Below, piece by piece: positions 1 through 7,473 of a stretch of DNA of 36,289 bases. The position numbers and the translations under genes were made by a program. The number at the start of each line of letters is the position of its first letter. Positions within the stretch are counted from its first letter, which is position 1. Source of the DNA: CALKXV01 sp964632495 (GTDB taxonomy: Bacteria; Pseudomonadota; Alphaproteobacteria; Rhodobacterales; Rhodobacteraceae); the NCBI GenBank assembly GCA_964632495.1, contig CAZWDS010000030.1:1-36289 (forward strand). Reading direction: 5' to 3'. The notes below the pieces were generated by a model. It did not search any database and was not told the origin of the DNA. It worked only from the letters and a program-made list of their open reading frames with translations.

Positions 1-1428
1 CCCCAGAACCATGCGCTGACCCAGCATTTTGCGGGGCGTCTGGCCGAAGCTGGTTTGATCGAAGAAGTGAGCGAAAAGCAGGTCTATTCCAACGCCGACG
101 GCCGCTTTTTGCCCGACCGCTATATCGAAGGCACCTGTCCCAACTGCGGCTATGACAAAGCGCGCGGCGATCAGTGCGAGAATTGTACCAAGCAATTGGA
201 CCCGACCGATCTGATCGAGCCACGCTCGGCTGTGTCCGGTTCCACGGATCTTGAGGTGCGCGAAACCAAGCATCTGTACCTAAAGCAGCGGTCCTTGCGC
301 GGCCAATTGTCGGATTGGATCGCTTCGAAAACGGATTGGCCTATCCTGACCACATCCATTGCCAAGAAATGGCTGAACGACGGCGACGGTCTGCAAGACC
401 GGGGCATCACCCGCGATCTGGACTGGGGCATTCCGGTCAAGCGCGGCGCGGACGATTGGCCCGGCATGGAGGGCAAGGTTTTCTACGTCTGGTTCGACGC
501 CCCCATCGAATACATCGCCTGCGCCAAGGAATGGTCCGACGCGCGCGGTGCCGGTGACGCAGAATGGCAACGCTGGTGGCGCACGGACAAGGGTGCGGAC
601 GACGTGAAATATGTTCAGTTCATGGGCAAGGACAACGTGCCCTTCCACACCCTGTCCTTCCCCGCCACGATCATCGGCTCGGGCGAGCCTTGGAAGCTGG
701 TCGACTACATCAAGTCGTTCAACTACCTGAACTATGATGGCGGCCAGTTCAGCACGTCCCAAGGGCGCGGCGTCTTCATGGATCAGGCGCTCGATATTCT
801 GCCCGCTGATTATTGGCGCTGGTGGTTGCTTAGCCACGCGCCCGAAAGCTCGGACAGCGAATTCACTTGGGAGAATTTCCAGCAATCCGTGAATAAAGAC
901 TTGGCAGACGTTCTGGGCAACCTTGTCAGCCGGGTCACCAAGTTTTGCCGTTCGAAGTTTGGCGAAGAGGTGCCAGCGGGCGGGGAATGGGGGCCGGAAG
1001 AAACGGCGCTGATCGAGAAACTTGATGCCGGGTTGAACGCCTATCAAGCTCAGATGGAGGCCATCGAAGTTCGCAAAGCCGCAAGCGAATTGCGGGCACT
1101 TTGGGTTCTGGGCAACGAGTACTTGCAGACCGCAGCCCCTTGGTCGGTCTTCAAAGAAGACCCAGACAAAGCCGCGGCGCAAATCCGTTTGGCGCTGAAC
1201 CTGATCCGGGTCTACGCGGTGATTTCCGCGCCCTTTATTCCCGACGCAGCTGCACGGATGCTAAGCGCAATGAACACGCTTGAGATGACATGGCCGACAG
1301 ACATGCGCACCGCATTGGAGGTCTTGCCGGCCGGGCATGAGTTCGCTGTACCCGACGTGCTGTTTGCCAAGATCAGCGATGAACAGCGCGAAGACTGGCA
1401 GGAAAAGTTCGCAGGCGTGCGAACCTAA
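1..1428 (+). CDS. metG: Methionyl-tRNA synthetase (MetRS), 5' end missing
   Basis: Cytoplasmic class I aminoacyl-tRNA synthetase that charges tRNA-Met. The frame is open from base 1, so the N-terminal part with the HIGH motif lies outside the window; 475 residues are visible. Visible residues 46-62 form a zinc knuckle (CPNC, nine residues, CENC). The KMSKS loop is the variant QFSTS (nt 745-759) followed by QGRGVF, instead of canonical KMSKS. The block after it (DYWRWWLLSHAPESSD, then VNKDLADVLGN) is typical of MetRS and leads into the helical anticodon-binding domain. The protein ends soon after this domain, with no C-terminal tRNA-binding (Trbp111-like) extension. The identification is firm; only the 5' boundary is open. 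Confidence 0.97.
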   Translation, partial: PQNHALTQHFAGRLAEAGLIEEVSEKQVYSNADGRFLPDRYIEGTCPNCGYDKARGDQCENCTKQLDPTDLIEPRSAVSGSTDLEVRETKHLYLKQRSLRGQLSDWIASKTDWPILTTSIAKKWLNDGDGLQDRGITRDLDWGIPVKRGADDWPGMEGKVFYVWFDAPIEYIACAKEWSDARGAGDAEWQRWWRTDKGADDVKYVQFMGKDNVPFHTLSFPATIIGSGEPWKLVDYIKSFNYLNYDGGQFSTSQGRGVFMDQALDILPADYWRWWLLSHAPESSDSEFTWENFQQSVNKDLADVLGNLVSRVTKFCRSKFGEEVPAGGEWGPEETALIEKLDAGLNAYQAQMEAIEVRKAASELRALWVLGNEYLQTAAPWSVFKEDPDKAAAQIRLALNLIRVYAVISAPFIPDAAARMLSAMNTLEMTWPTDMRTALEVLPAGHEFAVPDVLFAKISDEQREDWQEKFAGVRT

Positions 1429-1503
1429 GTCGCTTTGCGTTCTGAAAGATTGATTCCTAACGGGCGTTTTGTGGCGGTCCGGCCTTAAATCATGCGATTT
1501 AGG

Positions 1504-1520
1504 GGGCGCATTTTGCGCCC
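1504..1520 (+). terminator. GC hairpin downstream of metG
   Basis: Perfect 7-bp stem GGGCGCA / TGCGCCC with a TTT loop, about 75 bp after the metG stop. No T-run follows, so it may stabilise the 3' end rather than terminate efficiently. The rest of the 267-bp gap 1429-1695 shows nothing I can name. Confidence 0.4.
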
Positions 1521-1695
1521 AACCCTCATCCGACCGCATATTCAACACCCGTGGCCAACACTCAAAGGACTGAAAACAAACAGGAAAGCGCAGGACGCGT
1601 GGCATTGTTTCGATCGACACGCAGTTTTTGACAGTTCGCCCCAAAATTGTCGGAAACGAACGCGAGGGTGCGCCTCGGAATTAGGGAACACGGAA

Positions 1696-1971
1696 ATGGC
1701 TCTAAAAAAACCTCAGATCCTATGTGGCGAATGCGTTGTGCCCGTCGAAGCACCTGAAAACCCGCGGGCAGACGACGAATTGCGCTGCCCACAATGCGAT
1801 CGTGCGGATTCGGTTGGAAAAGCCGTCGACGACGCTCGCCGTCACGCAACACATGCGGCCAAGCGTGCCTTGGAAAAACGCCTGATGGATGACGGTCAAA
1901 TGGTGCGGAACATCACGCCAACCCGCGCACCGATCAAGAATCTGCGCTGGATTTCGAACCTGCCGCAATAA
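1696..1971 (+). CDS. Small zinc-ribbon protein of unknown function
   Basis: A 91-residue protein starting MALKKPQ. Two CxxC pairs (CGEC near residue 10 and CPQC near residue 35) suggest a single zinc ribbon. The region after it is basic and Ala/Arg-rich (ARRHATHAAKRALEKR), probably one amphipathic helix. I chose the ATG at 1696 rather than an upstream in-frame ATG at 1492, because the extra 68 codons cross the metG-downstream hairpin, read as low-complexity non-family sequence and have no ribosome site; GGGA and CGGAA lie just before 1696. It lies between metG and a DUF983 gene that also carries a zinc ribbon. I do not recognise a named family; nucleic-acid or protein binding is only a guess. 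Confidence 0.7.
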   Translation: MALKKPQILCGECVVPVEAPENPRADDELRCPQCDRADSVGKAVDDARRHATHAAKRALEKRLMDDGQMVRNITPTRAPIKNLRWISNLPQ

Positions 1972-2060
1972 TAGCCCCCTACGACTAAAAACCGCGACAT
2001 CCCGACGCAAGGACACTCCGTCCTCTACCGCTGGCAAGATCAACGGTCCACGGTGACCTC

Positions 2061-2483
2061 ATGAGTAACGCTGATCCCCTATTCGAAGACAATTTGAGCA
2101 ACTCGTCCGCTGAGACAGCACAGGAACGCCCGTTGCGCCCGGCCTTGTTCCGAGGCTGGCGGCGCCGGTGCCCTGAGTGCGGCCAAGGCCCGATGATGAA
2201 AAGCTATCTGAAAGTACGCGACACTTGTCCTGTGTGCAGTGAAGAGCTTCACCACCACCGCGCGGATGATGGCCCCGCCTATTTGACCATTTTGATCGTC
2301 GGGCACATCATGGCCCCCATGATCATCTGGGCGTTTACGACCTTCCGGCCCGAACCGATGGTACTGGCCACGACCTTTACGATTGGCTGTGTCGCGCTGT
2401 CGCTTTACCTGTTGCCGCGTTTGAAAGGGGCGATTGTCGCTTTTCAGTGGGCCAAGCGGATGGATGGTTTTGGGCGAAACTGA
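2061..2483 (+). CDS. DUF983 family membrane protein
   Basis: A 140-residue protein matching the DUF983 pattern: a zinc-ribbon-like segment with CPEC and CPVC pairs (about residues 37-73), an acidic/His stretch (HHHRADDGPAYL), then two hydrophobic helices (about 76-98 and 102-120) and a short basic tail. The family is an inner-membrane protein of unknown role, widespread in Alphaproteobacteria; in some relatives it lies near cytochrome oxidase assembly genes, which is not the case here. Its 3' end overlaps the next gene (Nudix) by 20 bases, so the two are probably co-transcribed and translationally coupled. The ribosome site before the ATG is weak. Confidence 0.85.
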   Translation: MSNADPLFEDNLSNSSAETAQERPLRPALFRGWRRRCPECGQGPMMKSYLKVRDTCPVCSEELHHHRADDGPAYLTILIVGHIMAPMIIWAFTTFRPEPMVLATTFTIGCVALSLYLLPRLKGAIVAFQWAKRMDGFGRN

Positions 2484-3144
2484 CAGCGCACTTCCCATTC
2501 GCGATGCATCGACGATCATTCTGGTCCGCGATGCGGTGCGCTCTCCTCGCATCCTGATGGGGCAACGCGGCAAAACAGCTGCTTTTATGCCTGACAAATT
2601 TGTCTTCCCCGGTGGTGCTGTGGACAAGGCCGACGCTCTTGTGGATGTGCCAGGGCTCAATCAAACCTGCGAAACGCGTCTGCGCCAGCATGCCCCGGAC
2701 GCCAGCCCAAAAAGCTTCGCCACGGCAGCCATTCGCGAGCTTTGGGAAGAAACCGGTCAATGCTTGGGCAAACCGGCCTCGTGGAACGCGCCCGAAGGCT
2801 GGGGCGGTTTTGAAGAACGCGGGTTGGCCCCCGACGCCACCCCGTTGCATTTTTTCTTTCGCGCCCTCACGCCGCCCGGTCGCCCCCGCCGATTTGACGC
2901 GCGGTTTTTTCTGGCCGACGCGGACGCTTTGGCAACAGACCCCGACGATTTTTCCGAAGCCGAGGATGAACTGAGCCACTTGCATTGGGTGTCCATGCAG
3001 GACGTCCGGCAGTTGAATTTGCCCTTCATCACGCGCCTTGTTCTGGCGGAACTGGAAAAACACCTGCCCCGCATCGATGCGCCAGAGGCCGTGCCCTTTG
3101 TGAAAAACGACGACATGGAAAGCCAAGTCATCTGGATGACGTGA
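2464..3144 (+). CDS. Nudix hydrolase, NUDT19-like
   Basis: A 226-residue hydrolase of nucleoside-diphosphate-linked compounds. The PGG of the Nudix fold is at residues 49-51 and the catalytic helix REL-WEETG at 91-98. About 40 residues separate the glycine region from the RExxEE helix, where the classical Nudix box has few. That insertion is typical of the NUDT19/RP2p branch, whose characterised members are CoA or acyl-CoA diphosphatases, so that substrate class is an inference. The chosen ATG at 2464 lies inside the end of the DUF983 gene; a TTG at 2434 is possible, but the conserved block starts at about LPIRDASTI, which fits the shorter protein. It converges on the EamA gene with a 7-bp gap. 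Confidence 0.88.
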   Translation: MVLGETDSALPIRDASTIILVRDAVRSPRILMGQRGKTAAFMPDKFVFPGGAVDKADALVDVPGLNQTCETRLRQHAPDASPKSFATAAIRELWEETGQCLGKPASWNAPEGWGGFEERGLAPDATPLHFFFRALTPPGRPRRFDARFFLADADALATDPDDFSEAEDELSHLHWVSMQDVRQLNLPFITRLVLAELEKHLPRIDAPEAVPFVKNDDMESQVIWMT

Positions 3145-3151
3145 TCCCGAC

Positions 3152-4042
3152 CTATCCGACTAAGAACGCCACCGCTATGATCGAGGCGGTCAAAACCGCC
3201 ATGCCCAGCACTTCGCGAGGCTTCAGGCTTTCTTTGAACCAAAGGGCCCCCATCAGCAGGGAAAAGATCAGTTCGATCTGACCCACGGCAAAGACGAAAG
3301 CGGCGTTCATCAAGGAAAAGGCGGCGAACCAGCTCCAACTGCCGATCAGGGAAAACACGCTGACGACCGAGGTCTGCCGCCACGCCCGCAAGGTGGCCGG
3401 GATCTGCTCGGGCTCTTTCCACCAAAGCCATGCGCCAAGGACCAGCGTTTGCCAAAGCGCGGCGACGGCCAGTGTCACACCACCCGTCAGGATCGGATCG
3501 CCCGTGTTCAAAGCCAGCGTCGCGCCGCGATATGTGACGGCGGCCAAAGCAAACAAGACACCCGAAAGAATGCCAATCCCGGCGGCTTTGTTGAACAAGC
3601 TTCCGCCCTCGGGGGGATCAGACAGCAGCAGCACACCGACAAAGCCCAATGCAATCGCAGCCGCCCCCCACCCCGACACCACGTCACCAAGGATCGCAAA
3701 TCCGACCAGTGCGGTCAGCATGACTTCGGTTTTCTTGAAGGTGATCCCGACGGCGAAGGCGCGCATGGAAAACAGACTGACAGTGCAGATGGTGGCAAGG
3801 ATCTGAAAGACCCCACCCAACATGCCCCAGACGAAAAACTCGAACGTCAGGTTCGGCCAGCTTGCCCCCGTTGCCGTTCCATAGGCCAGGACCAAAAGGC
3901 CTGCGAAGGGCCAAGCCCACAGAAATCGCGCCCAAGTGGCGCCCGCTGCGCTAAGCTTGCCGCCGGCCAGAACCTTTTGCACCGCGAAACGGAATGTCTG
4001 TGCGGCAGCGGCAAGTACGGCGAAAAAGACCCAAAGCTCCAT
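3152..4042 (-). CDS. EamA/DMT-family transporter
   Basis: A 296-residue polytopic inner-membrane protein. Hydrophobic segments spread over the whole length are consistent with ten helices arranged as two EamA repeats (about 5-140 and 150-295). Features of the drug/metabolite transporter superfamily are the TFKKTEVMLTALVGF helix near the end of repeat one and GQIELIFSLLMGALWFKE near the end of repeat two. The substrate cannot be read from sequence; relatives export amino acids or other small metabolites. It follows the desaturase gene on the same strand after a 43-bp gap, so both probably form one transcript. The ribosome site before the ATG is poor. Confidence 0.88.
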   Translation of the reverse strand: MELWVFFAVLAAAAQTFRFAVQKVLAGGKLSAAGATWARFLWAWPFAGLLVLAYGTATGASWPNLTFEFFVWGMLGGVFQILATICTVSLFSMRAFAVGITFKKTEVMLTALVGFAILGDVVSGWGAAAIALGFVGVLLLSDPPEGGSLFNKAAGIGILSGVLFALAAVTYRGATLALNTGDPILTGGVTLAVAALWQTLVLGAWLWWKEPEQIPATLRAWRQTSVVSVFSLIGSWSWFAAFSLMNAAFVFAVGQIELIFSLLMGALWFKESLKPREVLGMAVLTASIIAVAFLVG

Positions 4043-4085
4043 GGCTCGGCTCTGCCCGTCTTGTTGGGGAATGGCAAGCGTGCGG

Positions 4086-4967
4086 TTAGGGTTGCTTCCA
4101 CAGGGGATGCGGCACCGGGTCTTTGCGGCTCAGGAAATGTTTGCGAAACACCTCGCCATAAGAGCGATACAGGTAGCCTTCGTTGGCAGCCAGAAATCGA
4201 TCCCGCTGTGCCCTTAAAAGACCCGGCAGATTGTACCACGCCACGCCCGGATGCATATGGTGCACCGCGTGCAGGTTGTTGTTCAGGAACAATAGCGCCA
4301 ACGGTCCCCGGTCTTCGACAATAACGGTACGGGCACGGCACAGATCATGGGCGCGATGCTCAAGGAAGGTGCGAATACGCAGGATGGACAATGCGAGGTA
4401 GCACGCCATCAGATACGCCCAAATTGACATGGGCGACAGCGCAACAAGCGCCCATACCGCGACCAACGCCGGTACATGCCAGAACCAGCCGCGGCGCACG
4501 TCACTTTGCCCCCGCGCCCGCCAGTCCGAACGCAGAAAAAACGCTGTGCCAATCAACGGCCCGATCATCAAGCGCCCAGCCAGCGTGTTGTTCCACAAAA
4601 GCAGGCGCTGTGCCCACCCGGGCAGCTTTTCCCATTCCGCAGGGTCCAGAAAGTTGCTTTCAGGGTCGTCGTAAGGATCGGTCAGTTTGCTATCAAGGTG
4701 ATGGGCCAAATGGGTGTCGCGAAACCGCAGGTACGGGATCACCAAAGTCAGCGGCGGCCAGATCAGAGCGGTGTTCAGGGACTGGTTTTGCGTCGGATGA
4801 CCGTGGATCACCTCGTGCTGCAATGAAGCGTGCAAGGTGATCGCCAAAGCGGCAGCCAGCACGGCCAGCCATAAAGCAACGCCCGGCAAAACGAACACCG
4901 CGCTGCCCCATCCCGAATATGCCACAAGCAACAGCCCAACTGTGGGCCATTCGATTTTTGATGTCAT
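4086..4967 (-). CDS. Membrane fatty acid desaturase family protein
   Basis: A 293-residue di-iron membrane desaturase/hydroxylase. The three histidine clusters are present: HEVIH at 51-55, HLAHH at 86-90 and HAVHH at 233-237, with an extra EHRAH near 203-207; hydrophobic helices lie between them. The family inserts a double bond or hydroxyl into acyl chains or similar lipids using O2; the exact substrate and regiochemistry cannot be told. The start MTSKIEWPT is preceded by a GGGGAAACGGA ribosome site; an in-frame ATG 17 codons upstream (5018) lacks one. It is divergent from the XRE regulator, 126 bp away, and upstream of the EamA gene. Confidence 0.88.
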   Translation of the reverse strand: MTSKIEWPTVGLLLVAYSGWGSAVFVLPGVALWLAVLAAALAITLHASLQHEVIHGHPTQNQSLNTALIWPPLTLVIPYLRFRDTHLAHHLDSKLTDPYDDPESNFLDPAEWEKLPGWAQRLLLWNNTLAGRLMIGPLIGTAFFLRSDWRARGQSDVRRGWFWHVPALVAVWALVALSPMSIWAYLMACYLALSILRIRTFLEHRAHDLCRARTVIVEDRGPLALLFLNNNLHAVHHMHPGVAWYNLPGLLRAQRDRFLAANEGYLYRSYGEVFRKHFLSRKDPVPHPLWKQP

Positions 4968-5047
4968 TCCGTTTCCCCGGCCCTGTCTCATTAGGCCATC
5001 TAGATATGTGACACCCACGGCCTTGCCGAACCATCTGGTGTCTGCGC

Positions 5048-5067
5048 AACAAATACCCTACATTGTT
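5048..5067. promoter_or_regulatory. Possible operator in the desaturase/XRE divergent region
   Basis: Inverted repeat AACAA-N10-TTGTT in the AT-rich part of the 126-bp gap, 26 bp before the XRE start codon. Half-sites whose centres are about 1.5 helical turns apart suit a dimeric HTH repressor, but the arms are short and could be chance in an AT-rich stretch. Confidence 0.3.
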
Positions 5068-5093
5068 TATTAAATTCACCAGTTGAGACTAAA

Positions 5094-5942
5094 ATGGACA
5101 AACGTAACCGTGCTTTGCTGTTTCGCCAACGGCTGGCCGATGCCATGCAAAACAGCGGTGAAACCCGCTCGGGCTTGGCGCGGCAGGTTGGCGTTGATCG
5201 CTCGACGGTGTCGCAACTCTTGTCCGGCCAATCCCCGCGCTTGCCAAACGCGCAGGTGGTTGCCGAATGCGCCTCTGCCCTTGGCGTATCCGGCGATTGG
5301 CTATTGGGACTATCCGATCTGCCCGAACGCGCCACCGAAGCCTTGGCCGCCTCTCTTCAAGTCAGCCATGCGGACCGCGCCCCGTTCGACGAACAAATCT
5401 TTGATTGGCACCGTGAAGCGACCGGCTACAAAATCCGCCATGTGCCTGCGACCTTGCCAGACATTCTGAAAACCGAGGCGCTGCTTCACTGGGAATATGC
5501 GCCGCACTTGGGCCGCACGATTGATCAGGCTGTGGGCGCCAGTCGCGATCGGCTGGAATGGATGCAGAATTCGCTGTCGGACTACGAAATCGCCATGCCC
5601 ATCTTCACCGTCGACAGTTTTCTGACCTCGACCGGGTATTACAAAGACCTGCCGCACGACATCCGCGCAGGCCAGATCGCCCATATGCTGGAATTGCACG
5701 ATCAGCTTTACCCGTCACTGCGCATCTTCCTGTTTGACGCAAGGCGGCTTTGGTCCTCGTCCCTGACGATATTTGGCCCTCTGGTCGGTGTGATCTATCT
5801 GGGCCAGCAATACCTTGCGTTTCGGGATCGGGCGCGAGTGCGTGATCTAACTCTGACTTTCGACAATCTGGTGCGCGAGGCCTATATTTCCGCGCGGGAC
5901 TGGCCACAGTTTCTGAAAGATAGGCCACAGGACGGCGCTTAG
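5094..5942 (+). CDS. XRE-family transcriptional regulator
   Basis: A 282-residue protein with an N-terminal Cro/CI-type helix-turn-helix (about residues 24-72): SGLARQVGVDRSTVSQLLSG then ASALGVSGDWLLGLSD. The remaining 200 residues form a larger C-terminal region, probably a ligand-sensing or dimerisation domain, with no motif I can name. It is divergent from the desaturase-EamA pair, so autoregulation and control of that pair is the simplest hypothesis. Its TAG stop (5940-5942) overlaps the TAA of the convergent dehydrogenase-like gene, a four-base tail-to-tail overlap. Confidence 0.85.
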   Translation: MDKRNRALLFRQRLADAMQNSGETRSGLARQVGVDRSTVSQLLSGQSPRLPNAQVVAECASALGVSGDWLLGLSDLPERATEALAASLQVSHADRAPFDEQIFDWHREATGYKIRHVPATLPDILKTEALLHWEYAPHLGRTIDQAVGASRDRLEWMQNSLSDYEIAMPIFTVDSFLTSTGYYKDLPHDIRAGQIAHMLELHDQLYPSLRIFLFDARRLWSSSLTIFGPLVGVIYLGQQYLAFRDRARVRDLTLTFDNLVREAYISARDWPQFLKDRPQDGA

Positions 5943-6445
5943 GCTTCGCGGGTCTCTGGCAGGACATGGGCCTCATCAGCAGACGAGCCAACGGATTGCG
6001 CCGCGCTCAGCACCGCCAATGCTTCAGTCGCTATGCTTCGCATTTTGGCATCGTTCTGCGGGCTGACATCCAAAGCCAATTCACCCGCCGGGCCTTCAAG
6101 CAATCGAAACACATGGCCTGGCCGGATGGCACAGCTTTGAACAGAATCCACATCGTAGGTCTGACTGGCCACAGCAATCACCGCGTCCTTGGCCGAGGCC
6201 TGAGCACGCCGAACCACGGCGCAGATCAGTTCAAGCCGTTCCGGCAAACAACACACCACCCAGTCTGCGCCTGCAACTGCACCGGAAATCGTCTTCTCGC
6301 GCCGCCAAGACGCCCCACCGGAAATCTCAAACCCCGCGCGGTCGTCGGGATCAAAACCGTGCACGTCCCAACCCGCCGCCAAACAGGTTTCAACCCATCT
6401 GGCCCCACGGTGTCCCAGCCCCAAAATGGCGACGCGCGCGCTCAT
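5939..6445 (-). CDS. NAD(P)-binding Rossmann protein, dehydrogenase-like N-domain only
   Basis: A 168-residue protein opening with the dinucleotide-binding motif GLGHRG (residues 9-14) and, at the end of strand two, an acidic FDPDD that favours NAD over NADP. The pattern resembles the N-terminal domain of 3-hydroxyacyl-CoA/carnitine dehydrogenases (for example AGWDVHGFDPD). The C-terminal helical substrate domain of that family (over 100 residues) is missing, so it may be a cofactor-binding or regulatory remnant rather than a full enzyme. The ATG at 6445 overlaps the lipocalin stop as ATGA; the longer in-frame start at 6466 is not needed. It is the third gene of the operon that begins at 7307. 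Confidence 0.7.
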   Translation of the reverse strand: MSARVAILGLGHRGARWVETCLAAGWDVHGFDPDDRAGFEISGGASWRREKTISGAVAGADWVVCCLPERLELICAVVRRAQASAKDAVIAVASQTYDVDSVQSCAIRPGHVFRLLEGPAGELALDVSPQNDAKMRSIATEALAVLSAAQSVGSSADEAHVLPETREA

Positions 6446-6960
6446 TGTGCGCCCTGCTCGGTCCACTGAAGCTTAGTTAGGTCATAGCCGTTAAACGCCA
6501 GCACATCCTGAGCCGCCGACAGACGATCCGCCGGAATGCTAGGCGTGCGGTTCAGGATCCATCCGGCGCGGCCAGACGGCACGCCAACCACGGCCGTGCG
6601 ATAGCCTTCGTCGACCCAAAGCACCCAGTAATCCGCCGACACAGGGACACCTTGCAATCGCACCGACAATCGCCCCGGCCCCACCACGTCGGCGCGTCCT
6701 TCGATCACACTCAGCGCACCGTTTTTCTGACAGGTGTTCTTCACGGAAAGGCTGCCATCGGTCAAAGGCGCATACTCGGCTTTGGTGCCTTGGCAACCTG
6801 CCTGGAACGGCGTTGGAAAAGACGCGACTTCGTACCAGACGCCTGCGTATTTCTGAGGGTCAAACACCGCCATCGAAGACATGCCGACACTGCGATCGCG
6901 ATAAACCGACCCACAACTTGCCAAGGTCAGAACCAGACACAGAACTGCAAAAACCTTCAT
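6442..6960 (-). CDS. Lipocalin family lipoprotein (Blc-like)
   Basis: A 172-residue predicted outer-membrane lipoprotein. The signal peptide ends in the lipobox LASC with the lipidated Cys at residue 16. The lipocalin signature follows (YAGVWYEVASFPTPFQ, about 38-53), and the protein has the length of E. coli Blc (about 177). Mature cysteines at C56 and in NTC could form a disulfide. Blc-type proteins bind lysophospholipids or fatty acids and are linked to envelope stress and membrane repair. The start at 6960 makes an ATGA overlap with the upstream lipoprotein gene; a longer ORF exists but would put the signal peptide in the interior. Its stop overlaps the next gene in the same way, so the three are translationally coupled. 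Confidence 0.88.
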   Translation of the reverse strand: MKVFAVLCLVLTLASCGSVYRDRSVGMSSMAVFDPQKYAGVWYEVASFPTPFQAGCQGTKAEYAPLTDGSLSVKNTCQKNGALSVIEGRADVVGPGRLSVRLQGVPVSADYWVLWVDEGYRTAVVGVPSGRAGWILNRTPSIPADRLSAAQDVLAFNGYDLTKLQWTEQGAQ

Positions 6961-7307
6961 TCGACACATACCGTCTGAGGCAACCCGCCCTGCGACAGAA
7001 CCTGATGACAGCCATAAAATGGCTCGATTGGAGAGCAGGTGCGTGACCGAGCCAGACAAAAGCCCTGACAGTCATTTTCCGTCGAACAGGTTTGGTTGGC
7101 GTCCGTAAGGTTGCGGAAACAAACGAATATGGTTTTGTCGCCCGCAGGCCCCCAGCGTCCGCCGGATTGCTCGCAGGCTGCACGACGTTCTGCCATGATG
7201 TCGGGAAAGATGCTTTGCGATTCAGGCGTGTCCGACGTTTCATCGTCGCACGCAACCAACACTATCGCCATAAGCGCAGCCGCCAAGATGCGACAGATCG
7301 CAGACAT
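6957..7307 (-). CDS. Small cysteine-rich lipoprotein, unknown function
   Basis: A 116-residue protein whose signal peptide ends in LVAC (lipidated Cys20). The mature part holds eight further cysteines (45, 63, 74, 80, 84, 91, 100, 114), an even number compatible with four disulfides in the periplasm. A CEQSGGRWG stretch is followed by a compact Cys-rich region. I recognise no named family. The ATG at 7307 has a strong ribosome site (GGGGAGG). It is the first gene of the lipoprotein-lipocalin-Rossmann operon, and its TGA overlaps the lipocalin ATG. Confidence 0.75.
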   Translation of the reverse strand: MSAICRILAAALMAIVLVACDDETSDTPESQSIFPDIMAERRAACEQSGGRWGPAGDKTIFVCFRNLTDANQTCSTENDCQGFCLARSRTCSPIEPFYGCHQVLSQGGLPQTVCVE

Positions 7308-7439
7308 ACTTGCCTCCCCGGTCTTCCCTGGGGGCAACCCTAAGTCGCAGGTCAACATCCGGCAAGTCTACAGTCCACTTACCCACAGTTTTCTCTGTGT
7401 GCGACACCTCCTATGACCCATTTAGAACGCCTCACTCCC

Positions 7440-7467
7440 TTGAGAACAAAATAAGAACATGTATATT
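7440..7467 (+). promoter_or_regulatory. Predicted sigma-70 promoter of the imuA-like gene
   Basis: A -35 TTGAGA (7440-7445) and a -10 TATATT (7462-7467) with a 16-bp spacer. Transcription would start about seven bases after the -10, at position 7474, which is the A of the preferred start codon. This predicts a leaderless mRNA. The LexA box sits inside the spacer. Confidence 0.6.
7444..7458 (+). promoter_or_regulatory. LexA box (GAAC-N7-GAAC)
   Basis: GAACAAAATAAGAAC fits the alphaproteobacterial LexA consensus exactly (direct repeat GTTC-N7-GTTC on the other strand, AT-rich spacer). It lies between the -35 and -10 of the imuA-like gene, so bound LexA would block RNA polymerase. The opposite lipoprotein gene starts 137 bp away and is less likely to be controlled by it. 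Confidence 0.8.
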
Positions 7468-7473
7468 CCTATT

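Noticed and set aside
280..1182. 300-codon ORF antisense to metG
   Set aside because: It is a shadow of metG in a GC-rich genome; no ribosome site, and the protein shows no recognisable family.
3449..4324. 291-codon plus-strand ORF across the EamA and desaturase genes
   Set aside because: Antisense to two well-supported genes; composition is the usual Arg/Gln/Pro-rich shadow.
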